From assembly GCA_036850595.1 (NCBI GenBank), contig CM072160.1:5659773-5723772 (forward strand): a stretch of DNA of 64,000 nt, read 5' to 3'. The notes below the pieces were generated by a model. That model made no database searches. It saw only the letters and a program-made list of their open reading frames with translations, and was not told the origin of the DNA. The stretch comes from Rhyacichthys aspro. Lineage: Eukaryota > Chordata > Actinopteri > Gobiiformes > Rhyacichthyidae. Positions 24,536 to 39,500 of this stretch are shown here, piece after piece (within the stretch, counting starts at the first letter, position 1; each line of letters opens with the position of its first letter). A program made the translations under genes and the position numbers.

Positions 24536-27500
24536 CTGAGAGAGAGGGAGAAGCAAGAGACAGTATTAGTCAAAGATGAACACTCCTCTGTTAGCTACGC
24601 ATTTACTTTGATTAATGTTGTAATTTGTTTAAAACATACTTTATGTAACACATTGCTGTTCATTGTGGATTATAACTAATTGTTATATATATAATTGTAG
24701 TATTTAATTTTATCTGCAGGGAATGGTATTTCAGTGCTACAGTTGAAGATGTGGTCACATCCCTCACAAATAAAAAAGTCAATAGCTCTACCATGAAAGC
24801 CACTGTTGCCACAAAAGACTGTCCTGTGCAGCCATTCTGAATCTTTTTCTGTCAATACAAAGAAAAATTCTAGTCTCCTCGAAGCAATAGAAAAGACACT
24901 CTAAACTGCCTCTGTATGTAATTGGACGGACATAACAATCAGAGAAACAAAGCATGGCATAAAGCCATTGTACCTCATTTTTAGGAGTGAACTGCATTTG
25001 TCACATATAATATATGTTGTATGCAAACAGAGAGTCGGTGCTGTACCTGGCTTTCTCCATTTCCAGGTTCACCCACATCTTTAGCAACAATGTCTTTATT
25101 TTCATCCAAAGCAGGCGACAGGAGTGTGCTATGTGGGCCCTGCTCTGAGAGCTTTTGAGGTCTTCCATCTTGGGCCAACCCCAAAAACTTCTCCCGGGCA
25201 CTGAAGAAGTCAATGCTGTCTGTGCTGTGTGTGGACGACCCATCTGCCTCACCGCGACTGCCGAGTCCACCGTCTGTGTGTAACTGGCTGGGGTTGTTGT
25301 TGTCATCGCTCGGGACAGGAGAAAGTACTAGAGGTACTGGAGGGCTGAGAGGGGTGAGTTTTTCACTTGTTAAATCAGACAAGTCCAGTATATCCGTATC
25401 AGATCCTAAAGTGAGAGGTGAGATATCATCTGAGCTGCTTTTTTCAAGCAAATCAAGAGACAGTTTGTGTTTAGGCACTGTGTTTGAGAGCAGTGAAGTG
25501 GCCCACTGGGCGTGCTGCACTTCAGGGGTGGAGGGCAGGATGTGTATTGAAGGTGGGGGGTGAGGTATGGCCACAGGCACCGTCACAGCCACACGAGCTG
25601 AACTGTCCCCTCTCTCGTCTGGGATTACAGTGGCTGCTCGAGGTCTGGGGAGACGGGATGGGATGGGGACCTCCTCCTGGCACAGTGACTCACTCGTGTC
25701 GCTGGAGTGGGACTGAGAATCAGGAGTGTGTTCGGTCGAGGAGTTTTCAGGTTCAGCGCCAAGAGCCTGCAGCACGGCCACGCCCAGGAAGTGATGTAAC
25801 GAAGGAGAAGATGATATGTTGTTGTTGTGAGAGTCAGAGCGTGCCAGAGTTTGGGATGGAGGTTTACATGTCGACTCAGAGCGATCTGAGAGGTCACTGT
25901 CGGAGTGGGAACGCCAAAGCTTATTGTGCCTTTGTTTGCTGCAAGAGAAGAAACAAAGATATTAGGAATTATGACTCCAAAATACACTACATTCATTTTA
26001 AAAATTGGGTAATTGATGTTTATGTTAGCATTCCATTATTTCCCCACAAAATATTGCATGTTTGCACTATTGCAAAACCCTTGCAAAGCCCTAACTCAAT
26101 AAGGGCGAAGTTGTTGAATTTAAAGCTGACCTTGCCAGTAAAATTCCTTGATACTCCTCCAGCTGTTTCATGAAAGAAGGGTTTGGCTTGGTGACGGCCC
26201 GTTTCTCCTTCACATAGTCGAAGGCAGTGTCCAGGTCCCAGCCGTACTCCTTCATGGCGTAGGCGATAACTGTGGAGGCCGAGCGACTCACGCCCATCTT
26301 ACAGTGAACCAGACACTTAGCACCAGCTTTCCTTCAAAATATAAATTCAATAAACATTACGACAAAGAACAATTTATTTATTTATCTCAAAGGGCTACTG
26401 TCAAAGACCTACTTGGCTTTTGTGATGAACTTGTAGGTTTCGTTCCAGTATTCAAGCAGATTAGTGGCCTCCTCGTCATAAACTCTGATGTTGTGGTATT
26501 CAAACATTCCTGGGAAAAAGTTGTCTATTTCTCTGGTCACATTCAGAATGTAGCGCACTCTGTAGAAGGACAGGAAAGGGCAGGTTGAATAAATAACCTG
26601 CTTAGATTAAAGCACCACTACCTCTTATTATTTTTAAAGTCACACTTATAGACCCTGATCTCCTGCTACTGTGAAACAAAACTAATTTAACGCAACAGTG
26701 GCTGTCGGAGTGATTACAATATTGAAGTGAACCTTACCCGCTGTTCTGCAGCTCCTCCAGGTTAGAGGCATTCCATTCAGAGCCCTGAAGAAAAGACCCA
26801 AACAATTAAAATACTATTCAGGTCAACATACAGGTCCAGCAAAAATAGCAGTTACATCCAATTTCCTTGGAAGTAGGTTTACTTTGAATGTCCATACTTT
26901 ATGTTACAAAATATTTGGACAACAACAAAAGAGAGGAGCAAATTGATGTTAAAAAAGGAACCAAACATTGCCAAAAAGGAATAAAATGTCTTTTAAAAGC
27001 AATACAGAGTAGAAATCTTTCTAGTAAAAAACTAGGTTAGAGACAACGAGCTTCTTCAGTTCTCACCAGGAAAACGTGGTCAAAAATCTCCGTGGGGCTG
27101 TCCATCTGTCCCAGGATCACTATCATCTCATTGTCTATGAACTCCTTAAACTCCCGCAAGTTGCAGACCATTTGCATCTCCAGCTCTGTACGGATCTGGT
27201 AAAGAATAGGTAAAAATTAGAAAATGCTTTTAAATTAAAAGTGTATTGGTTACACATGACCAAAACTGACAGACTGGTCCATGCTATGTTTTACATCTAC
27301 CTATGTAGGAAACTGCCCTAAGTGGACAAATTTAGTATAAAACAGAAACTCACAGGCACATTCCTTTTTAACACAAAACCTAGCATAAAGACTAAGGACA
27401 ACAGCAACAACAGTTCCTGCAGGGCCACCGTATACATCCCACAGGTAGAAACAGAAGAGAAACTTAATGCTGTAAGTCTAATTATTAGTATTATTCATCT

Positions 27501-30500
27501 TTCTCACACAAGCATATTTTTTTCAAATGATTTACCTCTTTGCAGGTGACATTTTCCAGGTCTTTCTGCATCATAATCTCTCTGAGCCGCATCTTGATAA
27601 GCCTCTCGGTCCGCTCTCGTTCTGTAGGACTGCAAAGACAAAAACAAACACCTTTCATAAAATGTTTTCTTCCTGTTCACACATTGTCTTTCACTAAAAA
27701 CACATTGTACACAAAGTTTCATGTTAATATTTTCCATTCATTTTGATTCATATTCATATTCATTCCAGTCTCAATGAGGACATGCCCTTCTGCCCCTCTT
27801 CGAGTCAAACAAAGCGCCTCTTGTTAACACGGCCTGTTGTTGTCCCCAGATCTGTTTCTATGCTCTCTTCTAGGGAACGCATTTAGCCTTCGGACGTCAC
27901 GCTGATGATACCAACAAGTGTCCTAATTACCTCTCAGGAGGACGGGCTCCGTTTATGCCAGAGCTTCGACTTGTAGGGATGTCCAATTTTCTCTAGTGAG
28001 CTTCTAACTGTTATCTCACAAAGCTGTGGGGCAATGCTATTTACTCACCATGTCTCTGTGATGGAAAATAGGGATACTTCTCATTACTGACCCCAAGAGA
28101 AAGACTCCACAAGGCTAATAGTGCGCTATTTATTCTAAGTGACAAACATACTACTAAAACAAGCCCTGACATGCTCACAGACAGCCTGAAGGAGCCATTA
28201 CTGGACATGAGCAGGAAAAATGATGTGTTGATTTTATGACGACACAAGGCTAATGAATAACGAGAACTTTTATAGAAACTTGCCTTGAGGGAATTCAAAG
28301 TAATGCCCATAAATCTTAACAACACAAAAACACACAACATTATGCCACTTCCCGCTATCTCCACGTTTGATTAAAGGTTATATAAGGAAGTGAGCGGTGG
28401 CGTCAACAAACACTGGCTCTGCTGTGAAGTTGGCAGTCAGCCTCAACATGCAGGAACAAATAGAGATTTTACATCTGAGTGTGCTGGAAATCATTTAGTC
28501 AGACCGCTAATCTTATCAATAATTGTACTCAAGGGCAGAAAAAAACCATGTTACAAATTTAGTAGAGGCACGTTTATACCAGAAAAACAAGTCAAATGTG
28601 ATTACTTTGTTGAACGTTGCTAAGGCATTAGGCCTAACTATAGTGACTGTGTTGTTCAAAGCTTAAATGTGCATCGTATTGTGCAACCCTACTATTTATG
28701 TTTCAGTAAATGACTGTTATTGACTGTCAAGCTTGAATTGAACTTTCTTTTTGTCTCCTATAATCTGTCCAGTCGAAGGGCATCAGGTGCTCACAGCAGG
28801 ATCTCTCTCTTAATCATCCTTTCTCTTCACCATCATCTCCTTTGCCTGCCACCTGTCTCTAAATATCTATCAGCTCTCTACCTATCAGTCTGCCTGTCTT
28901 TATTTTTCCAAATGTAAATCAAGCTATCTCAAGCTTCAGCTATTTCAGACCCAGGAGGCTCTCTAAAGCGTGCTCCGTGTGTGTAACATAAAGAGACACT
29001 AGAAATAGGTAGGAAAGGCACGTGACTCTGCAGCCGCTAGGGGAATTTCCCTGCTGTTAGTAAAGACATAAATCCAGTGGCCTGTGTCATTCCCAGGACT
29101 TTCTATGCTTCCTTAAGGATTTCTTGACAACTTAATGTTTCTGAAACTACAAAGCTGTCTATGTGCAATCTAAACTGGGACAGACTTTAACTCTCAAAGC
29201 TGTAGAATATGCGTTTGTTGTTCAGGCCTGAGGACACGTGACCTCTCAGTCCAAGCCCTGAGTAATGGCTCTCCTCTGAAGTTTACCTACACTGTTGGCT
29301 TATGAGAGAAAGTTAGGCAATGTTGTTAAGTGAAAGGAACTTTCTCTATCCAAGGAAGTGGGAAAACAACTTCTGTGAACTGCTTTTTCTCTGAATGTCT
29401 GACACAACTGGTTTATATTTGTTAGGGAGATGTTCACTGTTGGCACAGATGGATGAATATTTTACAGAAATGCCTTTGCACCTGTCACAGCTAATGTCAA
29501 GTAGATACAAGATTTCATTAGACGATTCATCTGAACAACCAAAGTGCTGTTGAAAGTTGGAAAGACTTTTTTTTAAAGCAGTCATATTCTGCCAAGGGAC
29601 ATGTAGAAATGCAGGAGACCAGAAGGACCCAAATCCTGAAGAGACAATCCTATTTTTGATCCTATAACTACTACTGCTGTACTAAATGAAGTACATCTCA
29701 CATACTATAAAACACAGACATAAATACATTCAAAATCATGTGTAGCAAGTTCAATGTGTATGCTGCTTACAGGTCGGTGAAGAGGACGGGGGAATTGGCA
29801 CGGTGCGACTCCACGTCCTGCATGGCGTTCCACTCGTTGACGCAGTACTGGTTGGACGAGATCCGGCTCTGGTAGTAGCTGACCCAGGTCAGAAACAGGC
29901 TGCCGGGGTAGTAGTTATGGCAACGGGCCACCTCACAGGCTTTGTGAAGAGACTGCAGTGCTGACCTAATAGAAAGAAAGAAAATAGAATCGAAAGAAAA
30001 AAATATTTTAAGAAAAAGATGACAAATGCAAAGATCAATACACTGTCCTGTATTCATAGCTGTAAATGAATGAAGCTAAAACATACCACATGGCTTGGAC
30101 AGAAACTGGCTTAAAGACATGAACCCTGTTGACCGTTGAGACGCTAAAACCACTGCAAAGAGAGGAAGAGGAAAAAAACAACAACTTAAAGATCACGACA
30201 CCATTTATTTAAGAACAAAATAAACAGTTCTAATTTAGAGTCTCGGTTAAAGAGTCAGTGCACTTCTCTGGGGAGCACTAAGAGGAAGTGGGAGGAAGGT
30301 GTGGTGTCTTACAAGAGCTCAGATTTACACCATATACACACACACCACATACACAATATTATACTGTCCCTTCAATATCTGCAAGTCCAACATAACATAT
30401 CACAATGCAATATCACTGCAATAATATTATGTTGTAAGTTTGGGCAATCAGATTTCTCCTTACTCATGCCTGTTTCTCAGAAGGTGTTATTTTGATAGTT

Positions 30501-33500
30501 GCTCAATAGGTATCATAGATTGTGCTATTAACTGCATTTCCTGATTTTTTTATTCAACTGAAGCATAAGCTAAATAGAAATATCACAAGTCTTATTGTTA
30601 ATGCAAAAGTCAATGCCATCGTCTCACGTGTTGGTAAAATTACAACAGCCCCACATCTTACCCATCTCCATCTAAGTGGATCATTGTGTCGCTCCACAGA
30701 GGTAGAACCAGGCCCACGGTACAGCAGCTGCAGGAAAAGCAAGTAAGTTAGACAATAGAGCAACAAAAACAAGACACACATGTTCGGCACAATACAAGGA
30801 TATGTTCAGGACGTGTGCATGCATTTTCCACCCCCACTCCCTTATTACTGTAAGCCTCTAATAGGGGTTATTTCTGTTTGATGTTATTACTTCCCAAATG
30901 TCACAGCTTTAATCTTATCCTTAAACCCACTAGTGTCCTGTTTCTGTGACACTGACCTATCAGAGGAAACAAAGTCCATGCCAAGCACAATGCTCTCCTC
31001 TGTGTCCTGCCTCCCATTGGTGGAAACGACCACCATGTAACGCGTGACCTGAGGGAAGGCACTCTCCAGACGCACAGCCTGCAAAAGATACACAAAAACG
31101 GTGGAGGAGATAAAATATAAAAATATATACTAAAACAACCCAAAAATAGCTTGATAAAAAACAAATATGTAGCGTGGGATAATGTCTAAATACAATTATA
31201 CATGAATACATTTGAATAAATCAAGTGAGTATGTCCATTGGAAGGATAAATGGGTGGAATAGACAAGTTTGCAGATGACAGGGTGTGTGTTGATGTTTGT
31301 TTGTACGTTACTAACCAGTCGTATCGTGTCCTCTGGCCGCAGCACAGTGAACATAGTCTGAAGATGTTTTTGGAGGTCACCTGGATAGAAATAGCTTAAC
31401 ATTATTATAGGGTTTCAGCTTCATTTTGACAACAATAACACCTAATGTATGATCCGGGGTGAGGTTTCCTTTCACCTGTGGCAAGTTTCATCTTAAGTCC
31501 TTTACACACCCCTGACCTAATATCTAATTACCTCTTAGGACAAAAAAGGGTGTTCCATGCTTTTGATAGTAGTTTGACGATACTTGTTTAGACAGGTCAT
31601 ATAAATCAGTAATGTTTAGTATCAATTACAGCTGTGTATTTTAAAAAGGTGTGTTGGGGCAGTATATTTACTGTTGTCACAATAATCGGGGGTTGTGTCT
31701 CCTGTACTAGGCGCTTAACGATGGCTTTTGCAAATGCGTTGCCTCTTCAGCAACTCATATGATAGTTTAAAGAAGGAAATTAATAAACAGATTGATATAG
31801 AGCCACTAGAGAACTGTTTTATTAATGCTAAATTACTACAAACAGCAGGAACTTCTAATAAGCTGTTTTAATCACTGTTTGAAATCACTACATCTCTTGC
31901 CTCTGTTGCAAAGTACGTATAAAATAAAGGCGTTAATAACATAAATTGTCTATTGTATTTTAAACAACACTGGTATCGGTTTTCTTCCTTCCTGCATTAG
32001 CTCTTTTTTATGTTTAATTGTCGGGGGCATCCTGTATTTTGTCTGACAGTTCTAGCCATTGACAGTGTGGCTTTCACATTATAAATGAACCAAACCTTGG
32101 TTCAGTTTAGTCCGCACTAATGGGCAAATCTAACAGCCCTGACCAAGTACTGTGCTTGTAAAAGTTTTCCCATGAAGTTGTTTTACCTGACTGCTTTGTA
32201 TTCTACAGAGAAGGGGCCTTATCTGCTCTGTTGCGAAAGAGTTGTTAACACCAGCTGTTAGCGATGATGCAGTAGTGGGCTCTTCATTAAAAACACAGTG
32301 TGCTTGTTTAATCTGAAGGTATTTTAGGAGGTTCATGTCTGGACTTCAAAGTCACACAAAATGAAAAGAAACTCTGGGAGATGGGCCAGCTGTTGATACG
32401 AACAAGACTTTACCTGTGTGCTTGTTCCTGCGCTGGCTGATGCGAGGCGTGGAGTTGGGTGTCGGGCTGTTGCCCCTGGGAAGGAACAGCGCTGCACCTT
32501 TGACCGTGAGGAAACTCTCACTGATGCTGAAAGACAAGATGAAAGAACAAGGTATGAATAAGAAGTTATCTAATCTTTTGGTTTTGCAAAGAAATCTTAC
32601 GCAACCTCAACATTTTATTTGCAAGGCCTCGTCCTTTTTTCAACACCAGCATAAAATGACTTTATTGTTTATGAGGCAGTTTATATAAGAAGCATATTTT
32701 TCTTATTACTGTACTTTGATGTTTGGATCATATGAGGAAACTTTCTTTTACATAACATTAAGTGTCTCATATGCTTTTCACATTATATTGAGCTCCTTGC
32801 AGCCTCTTTTCTGCTCAAAAGGCAACTCCAGCGAAATAAACTTGAGCATTGTGATGGGCCTATGTCACTCTCACAATGCCCCATTCATGTGGACTGCAGC
32901 TCCCCAAATCAAAGCTGACAGAACGATACGAGCAAAACAAGATCCGAGCTGAACACAATGTTCTCTGCTCCTCCACAGCTGGATTGCACACATGGCCCTA
33001 CACACACCAACAGCTGCCAATGGGGAGGGATCGGGAGGAGATCGAGGGTCCGAAAGGGAAGACTCCTCTGCAATCTTTTAAACCGAGATAAGAACTAGAT
33101 AGACTTGAATGCTATGAAGCCAAGCGGGTGTTGTTTAATGTGTGGTCAGTTCCTTTCTCTCACAATCGTATTAGTTGTGACGGAGGCTGCCCTGAGGAGG
33201 ACCCATCATAAACAGAAGTCAGTGTTTTAGCTTTAGGCCGAGGATTAAAGGCATGTGAGCGTCTACTGTGACCTCGCATGAGAAGGAATGAGTGGGTTTT
33301 TGTATGGGCTTTCACGGTGGCACAGTAACCTAAGTCACACAAAATGCTATTAAAACAGGTAGAGAGACCGGATTCTGCAGGACCGAGTCAAATGAAAGGC
33401 ATAAGACCAGGATACCATAACTCAATGATGATAAGCAAAAGCCTCACATTCAAATATGGGGTACTAGCATTCACTCAAGAGTATGTTAAGACACAAGAAG

Positions 33501-36500
33501 TAGCCCTGACAAACCAAGGCTCAATAAAATAAATAAAAAACAAATAAAATCCAACAATGTATTATCGGTAGCTTGGGTAAACTGGTATTAACAAAAAACG
33601 TTGCGATCATAGCCATACAATCTCATTTCCTGAAGTTTGACCTATTTCGAGGTTAACTGTAACCAAGATGATCACAATATAAAGTAAACAGTAGACAGTG
33701 AGAGTTCCCTGATGTTAAAAATAGAACAAAAACGAGGAAGCACTGGGAGTTGGCCGACCTGCTCAGGTTAATAATACTTCAGAATGGCTGGTTTCGTAGC
33801 CTCCGGGATATATTCTGGTTTTAGTCGACAGAGCTGACGACAGCAATCACTCATATGATGACCACAGACTGAATACTGACATACAAATGATTACAAAAGA
33901 CAATTACAATCAGGTTTAACCACTGTTTTGGATACACCACTGTCTGGTTAATGTTAAGAGTTACCGCAATGTTTTCACTTTTACTGGTGGTGGTAAAATA
34001 CATAAGAGCGTTATGTAGAATAATTGATAATTTGTCATACTTTTGTCTTTATTTAGCCCCCAGAACTCAATCAGTTGTCACCATGGCAACAGTCGGTAAA
34101 AGTAAGTGACGAACAATGAACCAAAACGCTGTTTATGAGCGACGTCTTTCTCTTTTTTGTCGCCACACAAATGTTTCCATGGCGACAAAAGAAAAGAGTT
34201 GCTATTTACTTAACAATAGATGAACAAATATAGCTCCATTATTATTCTGTATTGACTTGGCTGATGTAAACACAATTTTCCGATGCAAGTGTCTGCATTG
34301 TCTGTGATTACTGTGAGGTTTCATTGTTGATACATTCACTGGGAAGTTTATGAAAGCAGTTGGAAAACCGGGGTTGAAGGCGCCATGTGTTTGTTTTTTC
34401 ACTAATGCAACAAAAACATGGAATATGTGACATAAAACAATACTTGTAAACTGTAATGAGTAAATATGAACTACATTTGATTTCATTTGCCAAGACGGCT
34501 GCTCTCTGGTCCATAGCAACAGACTGCACTCACTGAACTCGAGTTCATCAGAGTCTACTCTTCTTCAGTTTCACACTGGAGGCAGAAAAGGCACTGCTGT
34601 CTGCCATTTAGTCTTTCTGTCATCTCCTTTTTGGTGTAACTTCATCTGTCTGTCCTTCCAGCGATCCAGATGCCCTTCCTCAAATCTGCTGAGACTGGGG
34701 ATGTACCAGATACCCAGACAACAGACACAGTCAGAAAACTAAATCACACAACATGCTGAGCTTATTTCCCACAACCCATGCACCCCTGACACCGCTATTT
34801 CCGCTTCTTAGTTAGGGGCTTCCTACATGTCTTGTCCTACTTTTTCCACTTCCCAGGCTTGATACACTGTTGACATTGTCATATGGTCATAGTTAAGTCT
34901 AAAACCGCACTGAAGCAATTTCTGGACACAATAATGTGCATTATAAACCATCATACAGCTTTAGTAAGTCACATCTATCTTTATTTAGGCTCTATGCTTT
35001 TTTTTTACTGTCCACTTCTATTCTATATATTCTATAACTTCTATTTTTTTGTCTTCTTTGTCTTCTAGTAGTGGATAATTTAAGTTATAAGTGGAACAAC
35101 AAGGAACTGCAAAACGCTGGTATAAAGGACATTCACAAAGCAATGTGGGGAAAAATAATGTGGATCTTAGCAGAAAAACAGATGGTAAGAAATGACTGAA
35201 AATCATAATATGGGTAAAATCACATGATGATGCATCAAAGCTTCCAAAAAGACACTCATCATCCCAAAAAAAAAGGCCCCACTCTGAAAACAAATAAGCC
35301 TTTTGTAAGATATGCCCAAGAATTTTAAAAGAACCATTCCATTTCTCTGCGTCAGGCCCCTGTATATTCCCACATGGACTTGTGTCGTTGGCAATGACCA
35401 TGTATAGCAGTGCTACTGTACAATGTCATCTGTAATATAACCCCATCCTCTGCCCAAGAATCCTACATGGACGGCTGTGCATGTGCAGCCGTGCAAACAG
35501 CGCTGTACGCCTGCAAACAGACACTGTGGAAGTGGAATGTAAACCTGTGAGTTGGAAATACGAGGGGTCTGTAAACCAGTCTGAAATAGAGATACTAAAA
35601 ATAATGTAGTCCTTTAAAAGTCTGCGCTATTGATAGAGAACATTCAGAAACGCTCAGCTGATTAACTGTACATATATGCTTTAGTCTGGATGCTGACTAT
35701 CACAAACTAAAGCTAATTTGCCCCTACACTGCCTGTCAACTCACCATCTGCATTTAACTCTGCAAATAGGTCACACCATCAGATAGTTATTGCTGTGTTT
35801 ATTACATTTCAGCTGGCAACATGTTTGATGTGAATCCTGCGTTTGTGGAAAGGATTGCAGAAAGGTGCACTTATCAACCTGCAACAATCAAACTGAGCAA
35901 TTTTGACTGGTGAAATTATTAGCTTTGGGTTAAGAACTGTTTACCGCTCCATTAAAGCCTGGAAGAAGGAGACACATGTTTGGAAATATTATATAAAATA
36001 TTATATTCAGTTCAGTTCAGCTTTAACAAGTGAAAACAACATGTGAAAAAGAAACTAACAACAGTGAATTTTTAATTTAGAGAACAAAAAGACTGGGCTC
36101 TGGAGTAATGAAAAAGGTTAAATAACCAAATGTGTTTCAGAGAGAAGTGAGACATAGAGCTAGAGGAGAAGTGGAAAATAATTCAACACTTGATAGAAAT
36201 GAATGAATTGAAAGCAACAAACCAAAAGCTGTATAATAATCCACATAGTGCCTAGAGTAAAAAACATGCAAATCTATATTGTAAAGATGCAAAAATATGA
36301 CTTTTTAATGATTTTTTTAATCCATTCATGCCTACTAAAGTCTATGGAACTGTCTATTTTACAAGAGAGATATTTTCGTTTAATTTATCTAAAGAAGAAT
36401 AGTAGACTATAAGAGGTGCAGATGTTGAGGGATAGTTATAAAGATGGATTGACAGTGTGTAGAAAAGTGGGAGGGTCATCTATTGGCCTAAAGCCGCCGC

Positions 36501-39500
36501 TGGCTTTTGGTCAGAAGGGAAGCGTTAGGTACTTGTTAGGGCAACAGTCACAAACACAATCATCACTATGTAAGGACCACTCTGCATAGTGCACGAATAA
36601 CTGGGTGACCCCCTCCCTTGGCCATGCCCATTTTAGGAGCAGAGGGGGATAAATATAGGGCCACACTAAGGCCATGAGTTTGCACCCGAGACAAATACAG
36701 CCCAGGGGAAAGACACAAGGTTAGCTGGTGTATATGTGGGTATGTTCACGGCTCATGCAAGGCCCCTGCTGCTCAGAGTCATGGAAAATGTGTCGGAGAG
36801 ACAGATGGAGAAGCAAGGAGAAAAGTTAAAGTTCACTGCGACCCTTCAGAGCTGCGTATCACCTCTCAGCGCTCACTGTCAAAATGAGGAAACATTACAC
36901 ACAAATAAATTCACTGCGACTCTGGAGTGGAGCTGGCACACAACGCTGCAGAATATTTAGAGAAAAGACAATATGCAATAACTATTTGATATTACTTGCA
37001 AAATCTGAATTGCCCTTTGGCCAATTCGAGTTTCTGAATGTATGTTTGATTTCCAATACTTGGCCAAATCTGAAGTGCACTGTTGGGAAAAGCAGGAGAC
37101 ACAAAGGGATTGTGGATGAGTGGAGCTTTAAGCAGAACAGGGCCAACACTGATAAAAAGGTAGAGTAATGCCAGGTCAAACTAAAGATAGCCCTACATCA
37201 ACTGCTGCAGAGGCATGTGATCATACAACTAGGGCTTTGCAATCAAATAAAATCATGAGATATTCAGAATCTCAGGAGCTACAAGGGCAAAAACAATGAC
37301 TGATTCACTGTAGTAAAGGTAAAATGTTTAGTAAATCCAAATATGAGGTCAAACTTAGCCCAACATACAACCTATTGTCCTTGTACGTGTCTAGATGGGG
37401 TCACACATTTCACCAGAGTTTGCTTGTGAGTCCAAACTGGAGCCTGAGAGCCAACCTCAGTGAACCATACATACCGGGCATGTGCTGCTATTCTGAGAAG
37501 ACAAGGACTCACATTGCCTTTCAGTTCAGTTTAGTCAATGTAAAGGCATGGCAACAAGCCAGTAAGATGTTTTCAGGTCTGATGGTCAAACTAGGTTAAA
37601 AGCAGCCAGCAGACCTTAAGAACAAACAGGACAGTTCATGTCTTGTCATTAAGCCATCCTAAACTATGTAGCGGTATGTAGGCTGTGCATTTGTAGACGT
37701 GCACGTACAGTAAATAGTGACCTATATCGAGCTGCTGTGACACTGAGCAGCTCGCATGAATACTCCCGCAGCGAAGTTTGTCACGTTTCAGTCTTATCTG
37801 TCATCTTGTAACACGCACGGCGGAAGAGAGGGGTTTATCTGGAAAATTAGTAGGTAACAATAGTGTTTTGGATGCCATTAAGCGGCAGGTAACATTTAAG
37901 TCCACCCAGTGCCTTCAGGCTTGTAATTACCCATTCGAAACACTGGTTAAACATTAGTGCCCTGACGGTATCCACACTACAGCCATATACACAAACATCA
38001 GACATACGGACATGACCTGGACTGTCTGATATGAATCTGTTTACAGGTGACTTATACAGCTCCTTCCAAAGTTGAAGACTCCTCAAGACAGTGATTAGTT
38101 GCTGGAATTTCAGAGGGATTTTCAGATTTTTTGAGGTCACAAAAGACTCCAGGCTACACCCACACATAGTTGTTCCATGTTTGAATACACTCCACCAACA
38201 CAATAATGAGAAATCACTGCATACTGAGATTAAGAGAGGGGGAACTAAAAGGGAAGGTCACTAAATAACATAAACATTCTGTGTGTTACATATAAAAATT
38301 GTGTAGAAGAGTAGAAAATGGGACCTATGTCAATTAACGAACATCTGTTGTCATCATAGTTAGGTTTGTACAACTATAAAACTTAAAATAATTACTTCAA
38401 ATAACAAAAGGTCAGTCTATTTATTCATACCTTTAAAGACAACAGCTCGAACCTACCTGTCGAGATGAAAATGTTTCTATGGCAGTCAAAGAAAAAAGTT
38501 CACAAACACAGACACTTTGATAAGAACCTACTAAACAGGATTTGAAAACTTTCCAAAAACAGTCAGCATTTACCAGACACAGTATGACCAGTGCAGTTTA
38601 CTGTAACATCTTGCCATAAACCGGTGTTGTGCAAACTTGCAATAAAAAGTTCATTTCCTCAAAGGCTGGGCGCAGCTCATTTAGTGCCCGAATGTTCAGT
38701 TCACTATACACTTCGCAATCATGTGTTACACAGCGGAAAGACAACATGACCAAGACATTCCTCTGCAGGGCACCACCAAGTACTGTCCACAAATTGAGTA
38801 AGAGTAATGCTATTTGTGAATCAGTCTGTCTTTATCAGAGCTATCTCCAACTCACAATAATAAAAAACAAAACTGTAAAACAGACCTCCTTTACAACATG
38901 AATACAGCCTGTAAATCCTTTGATATCACACAAGCACTTTGTCCCAAACATGGCACAACATCAGATCACAGCACGTTCGACTCAGCCTTATCAATAAAAC
39001 AGAAACTTATTTGACTTGGATCACCAACCTACTCATCTGTGGTCAAAGGGATTTGAATAATGACACTATGTTAGTATAGGTCAGTATCGACTTGCAGACA
39101 ACAGGGAAGTAAACATCCAATACAACAATCCTATACAACAGCATATTACCGTGTGGGCTCTGTTTATTCAGTGAGCTTCAGACTAAAAAGACAAACATAA
39201 TAAAAACTTCTGTCAAGTCACATGTTCAAACAAAGCATATCACCAGCCTAGGAGTGTAAACATTTCCAAATAAAATATCTCATGACATCAGGCTGGAGGT
39301 GTCCATGTCTGAGCCTGTCAAAGGCAGATGATTCATACTTTATATAGTGGTATTATGTCTTAGTAAGGTAAAAAAAAAAGTACTAGGATGAGTAACAGCA
39401 CCACGTCACCAGGAAATACAGATGTTACAAACAGTTCCTCAAGGATACTTTCTCACATGGGTTCAGACACAATGAATCAATACTTGAAAATATCAAGATA

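Noticed and set aside
25484..26173. 229-codon plus-strand ORF
   Set aside because: It is the antisense shadow of ssh2 exons 13-14 and their intron; the minus strand carries a conserved phosphatase in phase.
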